Source of the DNA: an uncultured Alphaproteobacteria bacterium
Lineage (GTDB): Bacteria; Pseudomonadota; Alphaproteobacteria; HIMB59; GCA-002718135
Reading direction: 5' to 3'
DNA: 64,000 nucleotides
Assembly: GCA_902620425.1 (NCBI GenBank)
Contig: CACNHX010000002.1
Location: 1 to 64,000, forward strand
A program made the translations under genes and the position numbers. The notes under the pieces were generated by a model. It did no database searches and was not told where the DNA came from. It saw only the letters and a program-made list of their open reading frames with translations. Shown piece after piece: positions 27,187 through 37,121 of the stretch. Numbering within the stretch: position 1 is the first letter of the stretch; every line of letters starts with the position of its first letter.

Positions 27187-29634
27187 CTATATTTTTGTAA
27201 AATTATTTTCAGGATCATGCAATGGATTAAATTGAACAGACATAACATATTTATTTTTAGCAACTTCAACTTCAAAATTGCTGCCATTTAATTTTTTTAA
27301 ATCTATTTCTGAATCTATATATCCAAAGACCATATTTTTATTATAACAAAATGAATAATTGCTAGAAGTTGTTTCTCCCACAATTTTATTTTTATAATAA
27401 ATAGGCTCATCATGTAATAAGAGAGGATTTCCTGGCGTAGATTTTTCTAAAACAAAATTTGTTAGTTGTTTCTTTTTAATTCTATTTTTTGTTTTTAAAG
27501 CTTCTTTACCTATAAAATCTGTTTTTTTATTTAATTTAACAGTTAATTCTAATCCAGCTTCAAAAGGGTTTTCAGCTGGAGAAATATCATGACCCCAATG
27601 CAAATATCCCTTTTCCATTCTCATGATATCTAGTGCATGCGCACCAGCATGTGAAAGGTTATATTTTTCTCCAACTTTAACTAACTCTAAATAAATTTCT
27701 CTAGATATATTTATAGGAACATAAATTTCCCAACCAAGTTCACCAACAAAAGATAATCTTTGGAAGATTAATTTATTATTTTTCAGTGATATATCTTTAG
27801 CAGTTCCAAATTTAAACTTGTCGTTTGAAAAATGTTTCCCAAATATTTCTGTTAGAATTTCTCTACTTTTAGGACCAAAAATACCAAAGCAAGCTAAACT
27901 TTCAGTGATATCAATTAAAGTTGTGTTTTTACTTAAATTTTCTGAAATATGTTTTTTATCATGTTCTCTCACAGATGAACCCGTTACAATACGAAAAGAA
28001 TTAGTATTAATACAAGTAACTGTTAAATCGGCAACAATGCCACCATTTGAATTAAGCATTTGGGTATAAGTTGTGTGACCGGGATAATTTTTAATATTAT
28101 TACAACATAATCGTTGAAGATCGTTGAAGGCAGTGTTTCCCTTAATTTCAAATTTTGCAAAGGCACTTAAGTCAAATAAACCAGCGTTTTTTCTTGTGTT
28201 TATTGTTTCATACTTTGCTGCATCATACCAATTTTGATAGCCATAACTATACTCATATTCTGGTTTCTTACCATTTATAGCATACCACATTGGTCTTTCA
28301 AAACCGGCCACTTGACCAAAGCATGCCCCTTCTTTTTTCAAATCATTATGAAAAGGAAGTAGTTTAATATTTCTCGAAGATTTATGTTGTTTGTAAGGCC
28401 AGTGCATTGCATATAAATCTCCTAATGACTCAGTAACTCTTTCAGTTATAAATTTTGTCTCAGAGTGAAATTTTTCAAATCTTGAAATATCTAAGGAGTA
28501 AAGATCATCATTAATCTCACCGTTCATCATCCATTCTGCAGTTACCTTACCTGCACCACCAGCACTCTGAATACCAATACTATTAAATCCACAACAAACA
28601 TAAAAGTTTTTTATTTCTGGTGTTTCTCCTAAAAGATAATTTGTATCTGGAGTAAAAGCTTCAGGACCGTTAAAGAATTTTCTTATACCTACATTTTCAA
28701 GCGCTGGTATTCTTTTCATAGCATTTTTTAAATGTGGTTCAAAATGATCAAAATCTTCAGGTAGTTCTCCAAAAGAAAAATTATTGGGCACTTTATACGT
28801 ATCAGTAAATGCAGGTTTAGCTTTAGGCTCAAAAATTCCTACTAAAATTTTTCCCGCATCCTCTTTTAGATATAAGCAATTATTGTAATCTCTAAGAACT
28901 GGAAGTGATTTAGAAATTTCTTTTAATGGCTCACTTAATATATAGAAGTGTTCATTTGGATATAGCGGTATACTAACGTTAATATCATTTGCTATCTGCC
29001 TAGACCACATTCCAGATGCTAGAACAATATACTCACATTTAATTTTTCCATGTTTTGTATCTACACCTTCTATTGATCCATTTTTAGTAAGGATTTTATT
29101 TACAGAACAATGTTCAAATATTTGAGCACCATACATTTTTGCCGATTTAGCAAGAACATTTGTTATACCAACAGGATCTGCTTGACCATCTTTTGGAATA
29201 AATATTCCACCAACAACATCATCAGTATTTATAAGAGAATAAATATCCTTAATCTGATTTTTTTCTAATTCATTAACTTCTATATTAAATCTTTGAGCAA
29301 AAGTAGCTTGCCTTTTTAATTCTTCTAATCGATCATTAGTTGTTGCAATAGTTAAAGAGCCGTTTTGCTTTAAACCTGTTGCTAATCCTGTTTCTTTTTC
29401 CAGGTCTTTATATAAATTTAACGAATAATTTCTAAGTTTTGTAATGGTTGCTGATGCACCAATCTGACCAATCAGTCCTGCTGCATGCCAAGTAGTTCCA
29501 GAAGTTAATTGATCTCTTTCTAGCAAGATCACATCTTTCCATCCAAATTTTGCTAAATGATAAGCTACAGAACATCCAGCTATACCACCGCCTATTACAA
29601 CTACTTTTGCAGAAGTAGGAATTTTATTACTCAT
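27187..29634 (-). CDS. Dimethylglycine/sarcosine dehydrogenase-like FAD oxidoreductase with GcvT domain
   Basis: N-terminal VVVIGGGIAGCSVAYHLAKFGWKDVILLERDQLTSGTTWHAAGLIGQ; C-terminal aminomethyltransferase region (FVGELGWEIYVP, EAGLELTVKLNKKTDFIGKEAL). Confidence 0.92.
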   Translation of the reverse strand: MSNKIPTSAKVVVIGGGIAGCSVAYHLAKFGWKDVILLERDQLTSGTTWHAAGLIGQIGASATITKLRNYSLNLYKDLEKETGLATGLKQNGSLTIATTNDRLEELKRQATFAQRFNIEVNELEKNQIKDIYSLINTDDVVGGIFIPKDGQADPVGITNVLAKSAKMYGAQIFEHCSVNKILTKNGSIEGVDTKHGKIKCEYIVLASGMWSRQIANDINVSIPLYPNEHFYILSEPLKEISKSLPVLRDYNNCLYLKEDAGKILVGIFEPKAKPAFTDTYKVPNNFSFGELPEDFDHFEPHLKNAMKRIPALENVGIRKFFNGPEAFTPDTNYLLGETPEIKNFYVCCGFNSIGIQSAGGAGKVTAEWMMNGEINDDLYSLDISRFEKFHSETKFITERVTESLGDLYAMHWPYKQHKSSRNIKLLPFHNDLKKEGACFGQVAGFERPMWYAINGKKPEYEYSYGYQNWYDAAKYETINTRKNAGLFDLSAFAKFEIKGNTAFNDLQRLCCNNIKNYPGHTTYTQMLNSNGGIVADLTVTCINTNSFRIVTGSSVREHDKKHISENLSKNTTLIDITESLACFGIFGPKSREILTEIFGKHFSNDKFKFGTAKDISLKNNKLIFQRLSFVGELGWEIYVPINISREIYLELVKVGEKYNLSHAGAHALDIMRMEKGYLHWGHDISPAENPFEAGLELTVKLNKKTDFIGKEALKTKNRIKKKQLTNFVLEKSTPGNPLLLHDEPIYYKNKIVGETTSSNYSFCYNKNMVFGYIDSEIDLKKLNGSNFEVEVAKNKYVMSVQFNPLHDPENNFTKI

Positions 29635-29642
29635 TTGTAATA

Positions 29643-30647
29643 TTATAGATAAAGATTTTCAGTATGAGTTTCAAAATAAAAATCTAGATCTTCTATGTTT
29701 ATTTCATTTATTGTTGATGGTTCCCAAATAGGATTATGATCTTTTGAAATTAGCACTGAATTTACACCATTATCAAAGTCACTACGGTATACTATTTTTT
29801 GACTTAATTGAAATTCAGTTTCTAAACATTCTTTTAACGATTTACCTTTTGCATCATCTATAAGTTTAGTGCTTATCGCAAGACTCATTGGACATTTAAC
29901 TAAAAGAATATCTAAAATTTTTTTTGAAAACTCTGAGTTATGACTTTTTAAATTTGATATAATTGTTTGAATATTTCCATTGAATAGTTCATTTATTAAA
30001 TTCATATTTTTAATTAGATATGTATCATTCTTTACTTCAAAATTATCGTGTGAAATTTCTCCTCTTGAAATAAATTTTTCTTTAACATCTTCTATTTTAT
30101 TACTTTTAAAGTAGTGAGTTGATAATCCGAAAAAAATTAATTCATTTAACCCTAAAACCTCACCCGTTAAACCAATATACTTACCAATGTTACCTGGAAG
30201 ATTTGATAAAAAATAACTTCCGCCAACATCTGGAAAAAAGCCAATTGCAGATTCTGGCATTGCAAATTTTGAATTGTCTGTTGCCAATCTGTGATCACCA
30301 TAGATTGATAAACCAACCCCACCTCCCATCACTAAACCATTCCAAATTGAAAGAAATTCTTTACTAAATTGGCTTATTAAATAATTAAGTTTATATTCAA
30401 TTCTAAAAAAATCATGTTTTAAAGAGTTTTCTTTTCCTGCAAGAACAAGAGATTTTACATCACCTCCTGCACAAAAATGTTTACCTTCTCCAACTAACAA
30501 TACTCTTAAGATATTATCTTTTTCTTCCCATTCTAATAATTTGTCATGGAATTTTTTTGCCATTTCTAAATTTAGAGCATTTAAAGCTTTAGGACGATTT
30601 AGTTTAACAATTCCAGTTTGGTTAGTTTCTGAAAATACAATATCCAT
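29643..30647 (-). CDS. Enoyl-CoA hydratase/isomerase family, 3-hydroxyisobutyryl-CoA hydrolase-like
   Basis: LNRPKALNALN, GKHFCAGGDVKSL, NGLVMGGGVGLSIYGDHRLATD, FFPDVGGSYFLSNLPG. Confidence 0.88.
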   Translation of the reverse strand: MDIVFSETNQTGIVKLNRPKALNALNLEMAKKFHDKLLEWEEKDNILRVLLVGEGKHFCAGGDVKSLVLAGKENSLKHDFFRIEYKLNYLISQFSKEFLSIWNGLVMGGGVGLSIYGDHRLATDNSKFAMPESAIGFFPDVGGSYFLSNLPGNIGKYIGLTGEVLGLNELIFFGLSTHYFKSNKIEDVKEKFISRGEISHDNFEVKNDTYLIKNMNLINELFNGNIQTIISNLKSHNSEFSKKILDILLVKCPMSLAISTKLIDDAKGKSLKECLETEFQLSQKIVYRSDFDNGVNSVLISKDHNPIWEPSTINEINIEDLDFYFETHTENLYL

Positions 30648-32719
30648 TAATTCTTTTTAAACTGCAAAACTTTATTAGAAAGACCCACTTCTTTTGCCTT
30701 TAATCTATTAATTTCATCTCGTAATCTAGCTGCATCTTCAAATTCAAGTTTTGAAGCAAATTCATTCATTTTTTTCTCTAAATTTTTAATATGTTTATTA
30801 AGATCCTTACCAACTAATTCTTTAGCATTATCAATTTCAACTGTAACATGATCTTGTTCAGCTGTGTTCTCAATTATTTCTTGAATATTCTTTTTAATAC
30901 TGATTGGCGTAATTTTATTTATTTTGTTATATTCTAGTTGTTTTGTTCGTCTTCTATCTGTCTCTTCAATAGCTTCTTTCATACTAGTGGTAATGTTATC
31001 AGCGTACATTAAGACTTTACTCTCAACATTTCTTGCAGCCCTACCAATAGTCTGAATTAAACTAGTTCTAGAACGAAGGTAACCTTCCTTATCAGCATCT
31101 AATATAGCCATTAAAGCACATTCAGGAATATCTAAACCTTCTCTAAGAAGATTTATTCCTACTAAAACATTAAAAACTCCTAGTCTTAGATCTCTGATAA
31201 TTTCTATTCTTTCTAATGTATCGATATCAGAGTGAAGATACCTTACCTTTAATCCTTCTTCATTGATATATTCAGTAAGATCTTCGGCCATTTTTTTTGT
31301 AAGTGTTGTGATTAGAACACGATGACCTTTATCTATAGTCTTTTTACATTCATCAATTAAGTTATCAATTTGATGTTTAGTTGGTCTTATCTCTATAGGT
31401 GGATCAATTAAACCTGTTGGTCTAATTACTTGTTCAACAAAGGTGCCACCTGTCTTTTCTAGTTCATAATCTCCTGGTGTTGCACTTACAAATATAGTTT
31501 GTGGACGCATTGCATCCCATTCTTCTCTTTTTAAAGGTCTGTTATCAACACAACTTGGTAGTCTAAAACCATATTGAGCTAAAGTTGATTTTCTAGAAAA
31601 ATCACCTTTGTACATTCCTGCTATTTGACCACACGTCTGATGGCTTTCATCTATAAACAATAAAGAGTCTTCTGGAATATATTCATAAAGTGTAGGAGGA
31701 GGCTCTCCCGGTTGTCTTCCTGACAAATATCTAGAATAATTTTCAATACCACTACAACTTCCAGTAGTTTCCATCATTTCTAAGTCAAATGTAGTTCTCT
31801 CATCCAACCTTTGTCTTTCTAAGTATTTTCTTTCTTTTTCAAAAATCTCTAATTGTTTTTTCAGATCATTTTTAATCATTGTAATTGCTTTTTTTATTGT
31901 TGGCTTTGGGGTTACATAATGAGAGTTTGCAAAAATTCTTATTTGTTCAAGTTCTGCGAGCTTCTCTCCAGTAAGTGGGTCCACTTGTGTTATGCTCTCT
32001 ATATCATCTCCAAACATAGAAATTTTCCAAGAAATATCTTCATAGTGAGAAGGGAAAATTTCTAAAATATCTCCCTTTGCCCTAAAGCTACCTCTTCTAA
32101 AATCCATGTCACGACGTTTGTATAAAAGTTCTACCAACTTTCTGATAATAATCTCTCTACTTATTGATTGATTTTTATCTAAAGTAAAAGACATTGAAGA
32201 ATAAGCATCAACTGATCCAATACCATAAATACAAGAAACCGATGCTACTATGATTGTATCTCTTCTTTCCACTAAAGATCTAGTAGCTGAATGTCTTAGA
32301 CGATCAATTTGTTCGTTGATTGAAGATTCTTTTTCAATATATGTGTCTGTCCTTGGTACATATGCTTCTGGTGTGTAATAATCATAATAACTTACAAAAT
32401 ATTCAACAGCATTATTTGGAAACAAATTTTTCATTTCGCCATAAAGTTGTGCCGCTAATGTTTTGTTTGGAGCCATTATCAAAGTAGGTTTCTGGACTTT
32501 TTCAATTACTTTAGCCATTGTAAATGTCTTACCTGATCCAGTGACACCTAAAAGAACTTGTTCTTGTTCTCCCTCATTTAGACTTTTAACAATACTTTTA
32601 ATTGCTTCAGGCTGATCACCACTTGGATTAAAATCACTCACAATTTTAAAAGGTGTTGTGATTTCGGAAGAGAGATGATGTTTTTTTTCTGCTTTATTCA
32701 TTAATTCTAATATAATCAT
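30647..32719 (-). CDS. uvrB: Excinuclease ABC subunit B
   Basis: LLGVTGSGKTFTMA, YYDYYTPEAYVPRTDTYIEKE, GRAARN, C-terminal UVR motif; start could be 32701 (MNKAEKK). Confidence 0.98.
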   Translation of the reverse strand: MIILELMNKAEKKHHLSSEITTPFKIVSDFNPSGDQPEAIKSIVKSLNEGEQEQVLLGVTGSGKTFTMAKVIEKVQKPTLIMAPNKTLAAQLYGEMKNLFPNNAVEYFVSYYDYYTPEAYVPRTDTYIEKESSINEQIDRLRHSATRSLVERRDTIIVASVSCIYGIGSVDAYSSMSFTLDKNQSISREIIIRKLVELLYKRRDMDFRRGSFRAKGDILEIFPSHYEDISWKISMFGDDIESITQVDPLTGEKLAELEQIRIFANSHYVTPKPTIKKAITMIKNDLKKQLEIFEKERKYLERQRLDERTTFDLEMMETTGSCSGIENYSRYLSGRQPGEPPPTLYEYIPEDSLLFIDESHQTCGQIAGMYKGDFSRKSTLAQYGFRLPSCVDNRPLKREEWDAMRPQTIFVSATPGDYELEKTGGTFVEQVIRPTGLIDPPIEIRPTKHQIDNLIDECKKTIDKGHRVLITTLTKKMAEDLTEYINEEGLKVRYLHSDIDTLERIEIIRDLRLGVFNVLVGINLLREGLDIPECALMAILDADKEGYLRSRTSLIQTIGRAARNVESKVLMYADNITTSMKEAIEETDRRRTKQLEYNKINKITPISIKKNIQEIIENTAEQDHVTVEIDNAKELVGKDLNKHIKNLEKKMNEFASKLEFEDAARLRDEINRLKAKEVGLSNKVLQFKKN

Positions 32720-33923
32720 TAAGATAATTGTACTTTTCTAAAAAACTACCATCTGTTGTAATTGTTCCATTTAATATTCTTCCATCATCTTCTTTTAATA
32801 AAAAAGGAAGAACTTCGTTGATAATACCTTCACTAAATTCTGTACTTGAATCCCGTGGTAATTCAGATGGTAAATTATCAACTGCCATAACAGCAATTCC
32901 ATCATTATTTTCATCTATTTCTTTTAAATTATATCTTTCAATCCAATAATTTGGCTCCTCAATTGTTGTTGATCGTATTGTAGTTGGGACGGAGCCATTA
33001 ATATCACAAGTAATATCACCAACAATTTTTAGATTTTGTAAGTTTTTTAAGTCTTCATTTTCAAATATTTTTGGAGAAGATGGATCCCAGTAATGTGCGC
33101 TTATAAGTATATTAGTTTCTTTTAAATATTGTAATGCAGAACTTGAATAATCTTGAGGATTATTAATAAAATGCTCAAGGTTAAAACTAGTGGATGAATT
33201 ATTCGTAACATAATCTTTAGTTTCCAAATTACAAAAAATAGGCTGATCAAATTTTTTTTCTAAAAAGTCTTTTTTTGATACTGCTTTAATGTTTGTTTGA
33301 TTCAAAAGCTCAATTACTCCTTTCGCAACTCTACCATCACCAGTTACTAGAATTTTAGTTTTAGGAAAATATAAATTTTTTAAATTTAATACCAATCTTT
33401 CATAATCATCAATTTTATAGGCACTAGCAAGAGATTGTTTTCCAAGCACTCTAAGTAATAAATTTAATGTATTATAACAACCAACAATACCTGCAAATCT
33501 TCCAAAACCTAAACATCTTGTACCATTTTTACCTCTGATATTTTCATAATCAATCAAAGTAATTTTTTTATTCAAAATTGATAAGAGTAGGTCTTTCTTA
33601 TGTTTTTCAATATTTTTTTGTTGTTTATTAATTTTAAAAGTGTGAGAAAAAAAAAGATATGTTCTATTATTAATTAAAATATCTGGATCAATTTCTTTAA
33701 CTCCGAATATGATTGAGCATTCATTTAAATTTTCATTAATTTTAGCACCACATAATTCATATTCTTCATCAGCAAAACATCTACTATTTGATGGCTGAAT
33801 AATGAAATTAATATTCGGATTGCTTTCATTGTATTTTTTAATATGCTCTGGGACTAGAGGAGTTCTATTTTCATCATTTCTAGACTCTCTAACAATACCA
33901 ATATTGGTTAATTGATTATCCAT
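32694..33923 (-). CDS. Lysine-2-oxoglutarate reductase / saccharopine dehydrogenase (L-lysine-forming)-like protein
   Basis: GIVRESRNDENRTPLVPEHIKKY; GFGRFAGIVGCYNTL; GDITCDINGSVPTTIRSTTIEEP, as in the LKR half of AASS. Confidence 0.75.
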   Translation of the reverse strand: MDNQLTNIGIVRESRNDENRTPLVPEHIKKYNESNPNINFIIQPSNSRCFADEEYELCGAKINENLNECSIIFGVKEIDPDILINNRTYLFFSHTFKINKQQKNIEKHKKDLLLSILNKKITLIDYENIRGKNGTRCLGFGRFAGIVGCYNTLNLLLRVLGKQSLASAYKIDDYERLVLNLKNLYFPKTKILVTGDGRVAKGVIELLNQTNIKAVSKKDFLEKKFDQPIFCNLETKDYVTNNSSTSFNLEHFINNPQDYSSSALQYLKETNILISAHYWDPSSPKIFENEDLKNLQNLKIVGDITCDINGSVPTTIRSTTIEEPNYWIERYNLKEIDENNDGIAVMAVDNLPSELPRDSSTEFSEGIINEVLPFLLKEDDGRILNGTITTDGSFLEKYNYLNDYIRINE

Positions 33924-35043
33924 TCTCTTGTTGGATATTAATTTTATAATCTTTTAAAATTTTAAAAAAATACATTATGTCTTCTGTTTTATGTGGTGCA
34001 GTTTTAACACCAAACTCAATTTTATTACCCATAATTAGATCAATCGCAGCTGATAAAGTAATCGATACAAGTTTGCCCATTGCAGTATTTTCGCCACTTC
34101 CTTTTTCATCTAGAAAATAAGAACTATCGAAAATTTTATTATCATTTTCAAAAGCTTTAAGTTTTACAGAAAGCACAACGCGATCTTCTTCCTCAGGTAA
34201 ATATTTATTATCTTTTAATAATTCTTCACTTTTTTTATTGATTTCAGATTCTATATTATCTGATTTTTTTTCAAGCATTAAAAAAATATCTTTCCATGCC
34301 TCTTTCCAACCATCAAGTCGCAAAGTTCCTCTTACGAACTCTTTGACTTTCCATTTCTCATCAAACAAGTATTCACTTACATATGGTGTTGAATCTCTGT
34401 TTGGATAAGCTTCAAAATTTTCACCAGATATTGAATAAGAACTAATAGATTTGTAAGGAGTTACAGTATTTATTTTACCTTTTGTTATATATTTTGCATT
34501 ATTGTTTAAGGCTTTGATTACTCCAGCTGGAGACCAACTAAATTTATATTTGAAATCATTTGGAATTGCTGGAAAACCTCCACAATATGATTCATATACA
34601 ACTTCTGTTTTTTCAGTCGAAATTTTTTTAAGATCACTGACAAGTAAATGAGAAAAAAAATGATCGATACCCGGATCTAAACCAACCTCATTGATAAATA
34701 CTAAATTTTCTTTTTTTACATCTGAATTTAACATATTTATTTCTGGATTAAGGTAACTAGTAGATGCAAAGTGACATTTATGTTTTAAACAAAGTTCAGC
34801 TATTTCTAAATGTTTGTTTGCTGGTAGTTGAGAAATAACAATATCACCTGGATTTGTTTCATTAAATAACAAATCAACATCATACTGTTTTGCGTTCACA
34901 TTGTTTTTGTCTACGTGGTCAATGCTCTTTATAGCTTTGTCTAATGTTCTATTCCATACTGTAAAATTATCTAAATTTTTAGCTAATCTTCTAATTCCTG
35001 GTATAGAAGATAATCCTGTTCCTATCCAATGTACATGTTTCAT
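33916..35043 (-). CDS. Saccharopine dehydrogenase (glutamate-forming)-like protein
   Basis: IGTGLSSIPGIRRLAKN; DIVISQLPANKHLEIAELCLKHKCHFASTSYL; NEVGLDPGIDHFFSH; YCGGFPAIPNDFKYKFSWSPAGV. Confidence 0.85.
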   Translation of the reverse strand: MKHVHWIGTGLSSIPGIRRLAKNLDNFTVWNRTLDKAIKSIDHVDKNNVNAKQYDVDLLFNETNPGDIVISQLPANKHLEIAELCLKHKCHFASTSYLNPEINMLNSDVKKENLVFINEVGLDPGIDHFFSHLLVSDLKKISTEKTEVVYESYCGGFPAIPNDFKYKFSWSPAGVIKALNNNAKYITKGKINTVTPYKSISSYSISGENFEAYPNRDSTPYVSEYLFDEKWKVKEFVRGTLRLDGWKEAWKDIFLMLEKKSDNIESEINKKSEELLKDNKYLPEEEDRVVLSVKLKAFENDNKIFDSSYFLDEKGSGENTAMGKLVSITLSAAIDLIMGNKIEFGVKTAPHKTEDIMYFFKILKDYKINIQQENG

Positions 35044-35108
35044 AGTCTTATTTACTTTTATATTAAATTGTTTACTACATTAATGAAACTTAAAATACGG
35101 TAATTTAT

Positions 35109-35918
35109 TTGACTTCAATAGTATTTATTTTTTTATTAACAGGTCTTGTCTCTGGTTTTATTGCAGGATTATTAGGAGTTGGAGGTGGAATAATAATTGT
35201 ACCTGTAACTTACTTTATTTTACTTAATCTTGGTTACAGCTCTGAAATTGTCATGCATGTTGCTGTAGCATCTTCTCTTGGTGTAATTTGTTTTACTTCT
35301 ATCTCTTCTATAAGATCCCACGTTAAGCTTAAAAATACAAATTTGATAATTGTAAAAAAATGGGCAATAGGAATAATAATAGGATCAATTATAGGTTCAC
35401 TTGCAGCGAGTGCTATTTCAGGACAGAGTTTAGTTATTCTTTTTGTAATTCTGGCATTTTTGATTTCATTAAATATGCTGTTTCAACAAAACCCAATAGT
35501 TGTAAGTAACGATATACCATCATCTAATATAGTTAATTTTTTAATAAGCTCTTCTATTGGTTTTTTATCTGCAACCATTGGTATAGGTGGTGGAAGTTTT
35601 AGTGTTCCAACTTTAACAATGTTTTCGAAAAAGATTCATGAAGCAGTTGGTACTTCTGCTGTTTTTGGTTTTTTAATTGCTTTTCCAGGAACACTTACAT
35701 TTATGTATACTGGGTTAAATATAAATGAACTTCCCATTTATTCTCTTGGTTATGTAAATATTATAATAGTTTTTTTTATATCGCTAACTAGTATATTTAC
35801 TGCGGGAATTGGTGCAAAAGTTTCATCAAATATAGATAAGTTAGTATTAAGAAAGATTTTTGCTTTTTTTTTGTTGTTAACTTGTGCTAGTCTAATTATT
35901 GAACATTTTATAATTTAA
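35109..35918 (+). CDS. TauE/SafE family sulfite/anion exporter, TTG start
   Basis: LVSGFIAGLLGVGGGIIIVPV and second half SATIGIGGGSFSVPTL. Confidence 0.92.
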   Translation: MTSIVFIFLLTGLVSGFIAGLLGVGGGIIIVPVTYFILLNLGYSSEIVMHVAVASSLGVICFTSISSIRSHVKLKNTNLIIVKKWAIGIIIGSIIGSLAASAISGQSLVILFVILAFLISLNMLFQQNPIVVSNDIPSSNIVNFLISSSIGFLSATIGIGGGSFSVPTLTMFSKKIHEAVGTSAVFGFLIAFPGTLTFMYTGLNINELPIYSLGYVNIIIVFFISLTSIFTAGIGAKVSSNIDKLVLRKIFAFFLLLTCASLIIEHFII

Positions 35919-37121
35919 ATGAATTTTGTTGCAGATAGACTAAGTAAAATAAAACCTTCAATGACCGTAGGTATAAATGTTAAAGCCAAAGCTTTGAAGG
36001 ACGAGGGTAAAGATGTAATTGTTCTTGCAGCAGGTGAACCAGATTTTAACACACCAAAAAATATAAGAGATGCTGCTACAAAGGCAATGGAAGAGGGTAA
36101 AACAAAATATGTACCAGGTAAAGGTACACCAGAATTACAAAAAACAATTCAGAAAAAATTCAGAGAAGATAATAATATTGATTATCAATTAGATGAAATC
36201 ATGTGTGGTGTAGGAGGAAAACACATTATCTATAATGCCATGATGGCAACAATTAATCCAGGAGATGAAGTCATTATAACAGCTCCTTTTTGGGTAAGTT
36301 ATCCAGATATTGTTTTATTAGCAGAAGGGAAGCCTGTGATAGTTAAGTGTCCTCAATCACAGAATTTTAAAATTACACCAGAACAACTTGAAAAAAATAT
36401 AAACTCTAAAACAAAATGGTTAATGTTAAATAGTCCTAGCAATCCAACTGGATCAGTTTATTCAAAAAAAGAGTTAGAAGACTTAGCACTTATCTTAAAA
36501 AAATACCCTAATGTTCTTATAATGTGTGATGATATATACGAAAAAATTGTTTACGATGGAGTAGAATTTCATACACTTGCTTCTATTGATCCTTCACTGA
36601 AAGACAGATGTTTGACACTAAACGGTGTTTCAAAATCATATTGTATGACAGGATGGAGACTTGGATATTGCGGAGCTCCAAAAGAGATTATTGCTGCTAT
36701 GAACAAAATACAATCTCAAAGCACAACATCAACTTCTTCAATTACAATGGCTGCTGCAGTTGAAGCAATAAGTGGTCCACAGGATTTTATAAACGATCAT
36801 AATAAAAAATTTTTGAAACGCAGAGATTTAGTATTGAATAAATTAAATGATATTGATGGAATTACATGTCAAAAACCTGAGGGAGCTTTTTACGTTTATC
36901 CAAATTGCGAGGGAATAATTGGAAAACAGACACCAAATGGAAAACATATCTCCAATGATGAAGATTTCATGACATATCTTTTAGAAGATCAAGGTGTAGC
37001 AGGAGTTCATGGTGCAGCATTCGGTTTATCGCCTTATTTTAGATTATCTTATGCAACTAGTGATGCAATTCTGGAAGATGCGTGCAACAGAATCAAAGAA
37101 GCTTGTAATAAGCTTACTTAA
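35919..37121 (+). CDS. Class I aspartate aminotransferase
   Basis: DVIVLAAGEPDFNTPKNI, NSPSNPTGSVYSKKEL, NGVSKSYCMTGWRLGY. Confidence 0.95.
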   Translation: MNFVADRLSKIKPSMTVGINVKAKALKDEGKDVIVLAAGEPDFNTPKNIRDAATKAMEEGKTKYVPGKGTPELQKTIQKKFREDNNIDYQLDEIMCGVGGKHIIYNAMMATINPGDEVIITAPFWVSYPDIVLLAEGKPVIVKCPQSQNFKITPEQLEKNINSKTKWLMLNSPSNPTGSVYSKKELEDLALILKKYPNVLIMCDDIYEKIVYDGVEFHTLASIDPSLKDRCLTLNGVSKSYCMTGWRLGYCGAPKEIIAAMNKIQSQSTTSTSSITMAAAVEAISGPQDFINDHNKKFLKRRDLVLNKLNDIDGITCQKPEGAFYVYPNCEGIIGKQTPNGKHISNDEDFMTYLLEDQGVAGVHGAAFGLSPYFRLSYATSDAILEDACNRIKEACNKLT

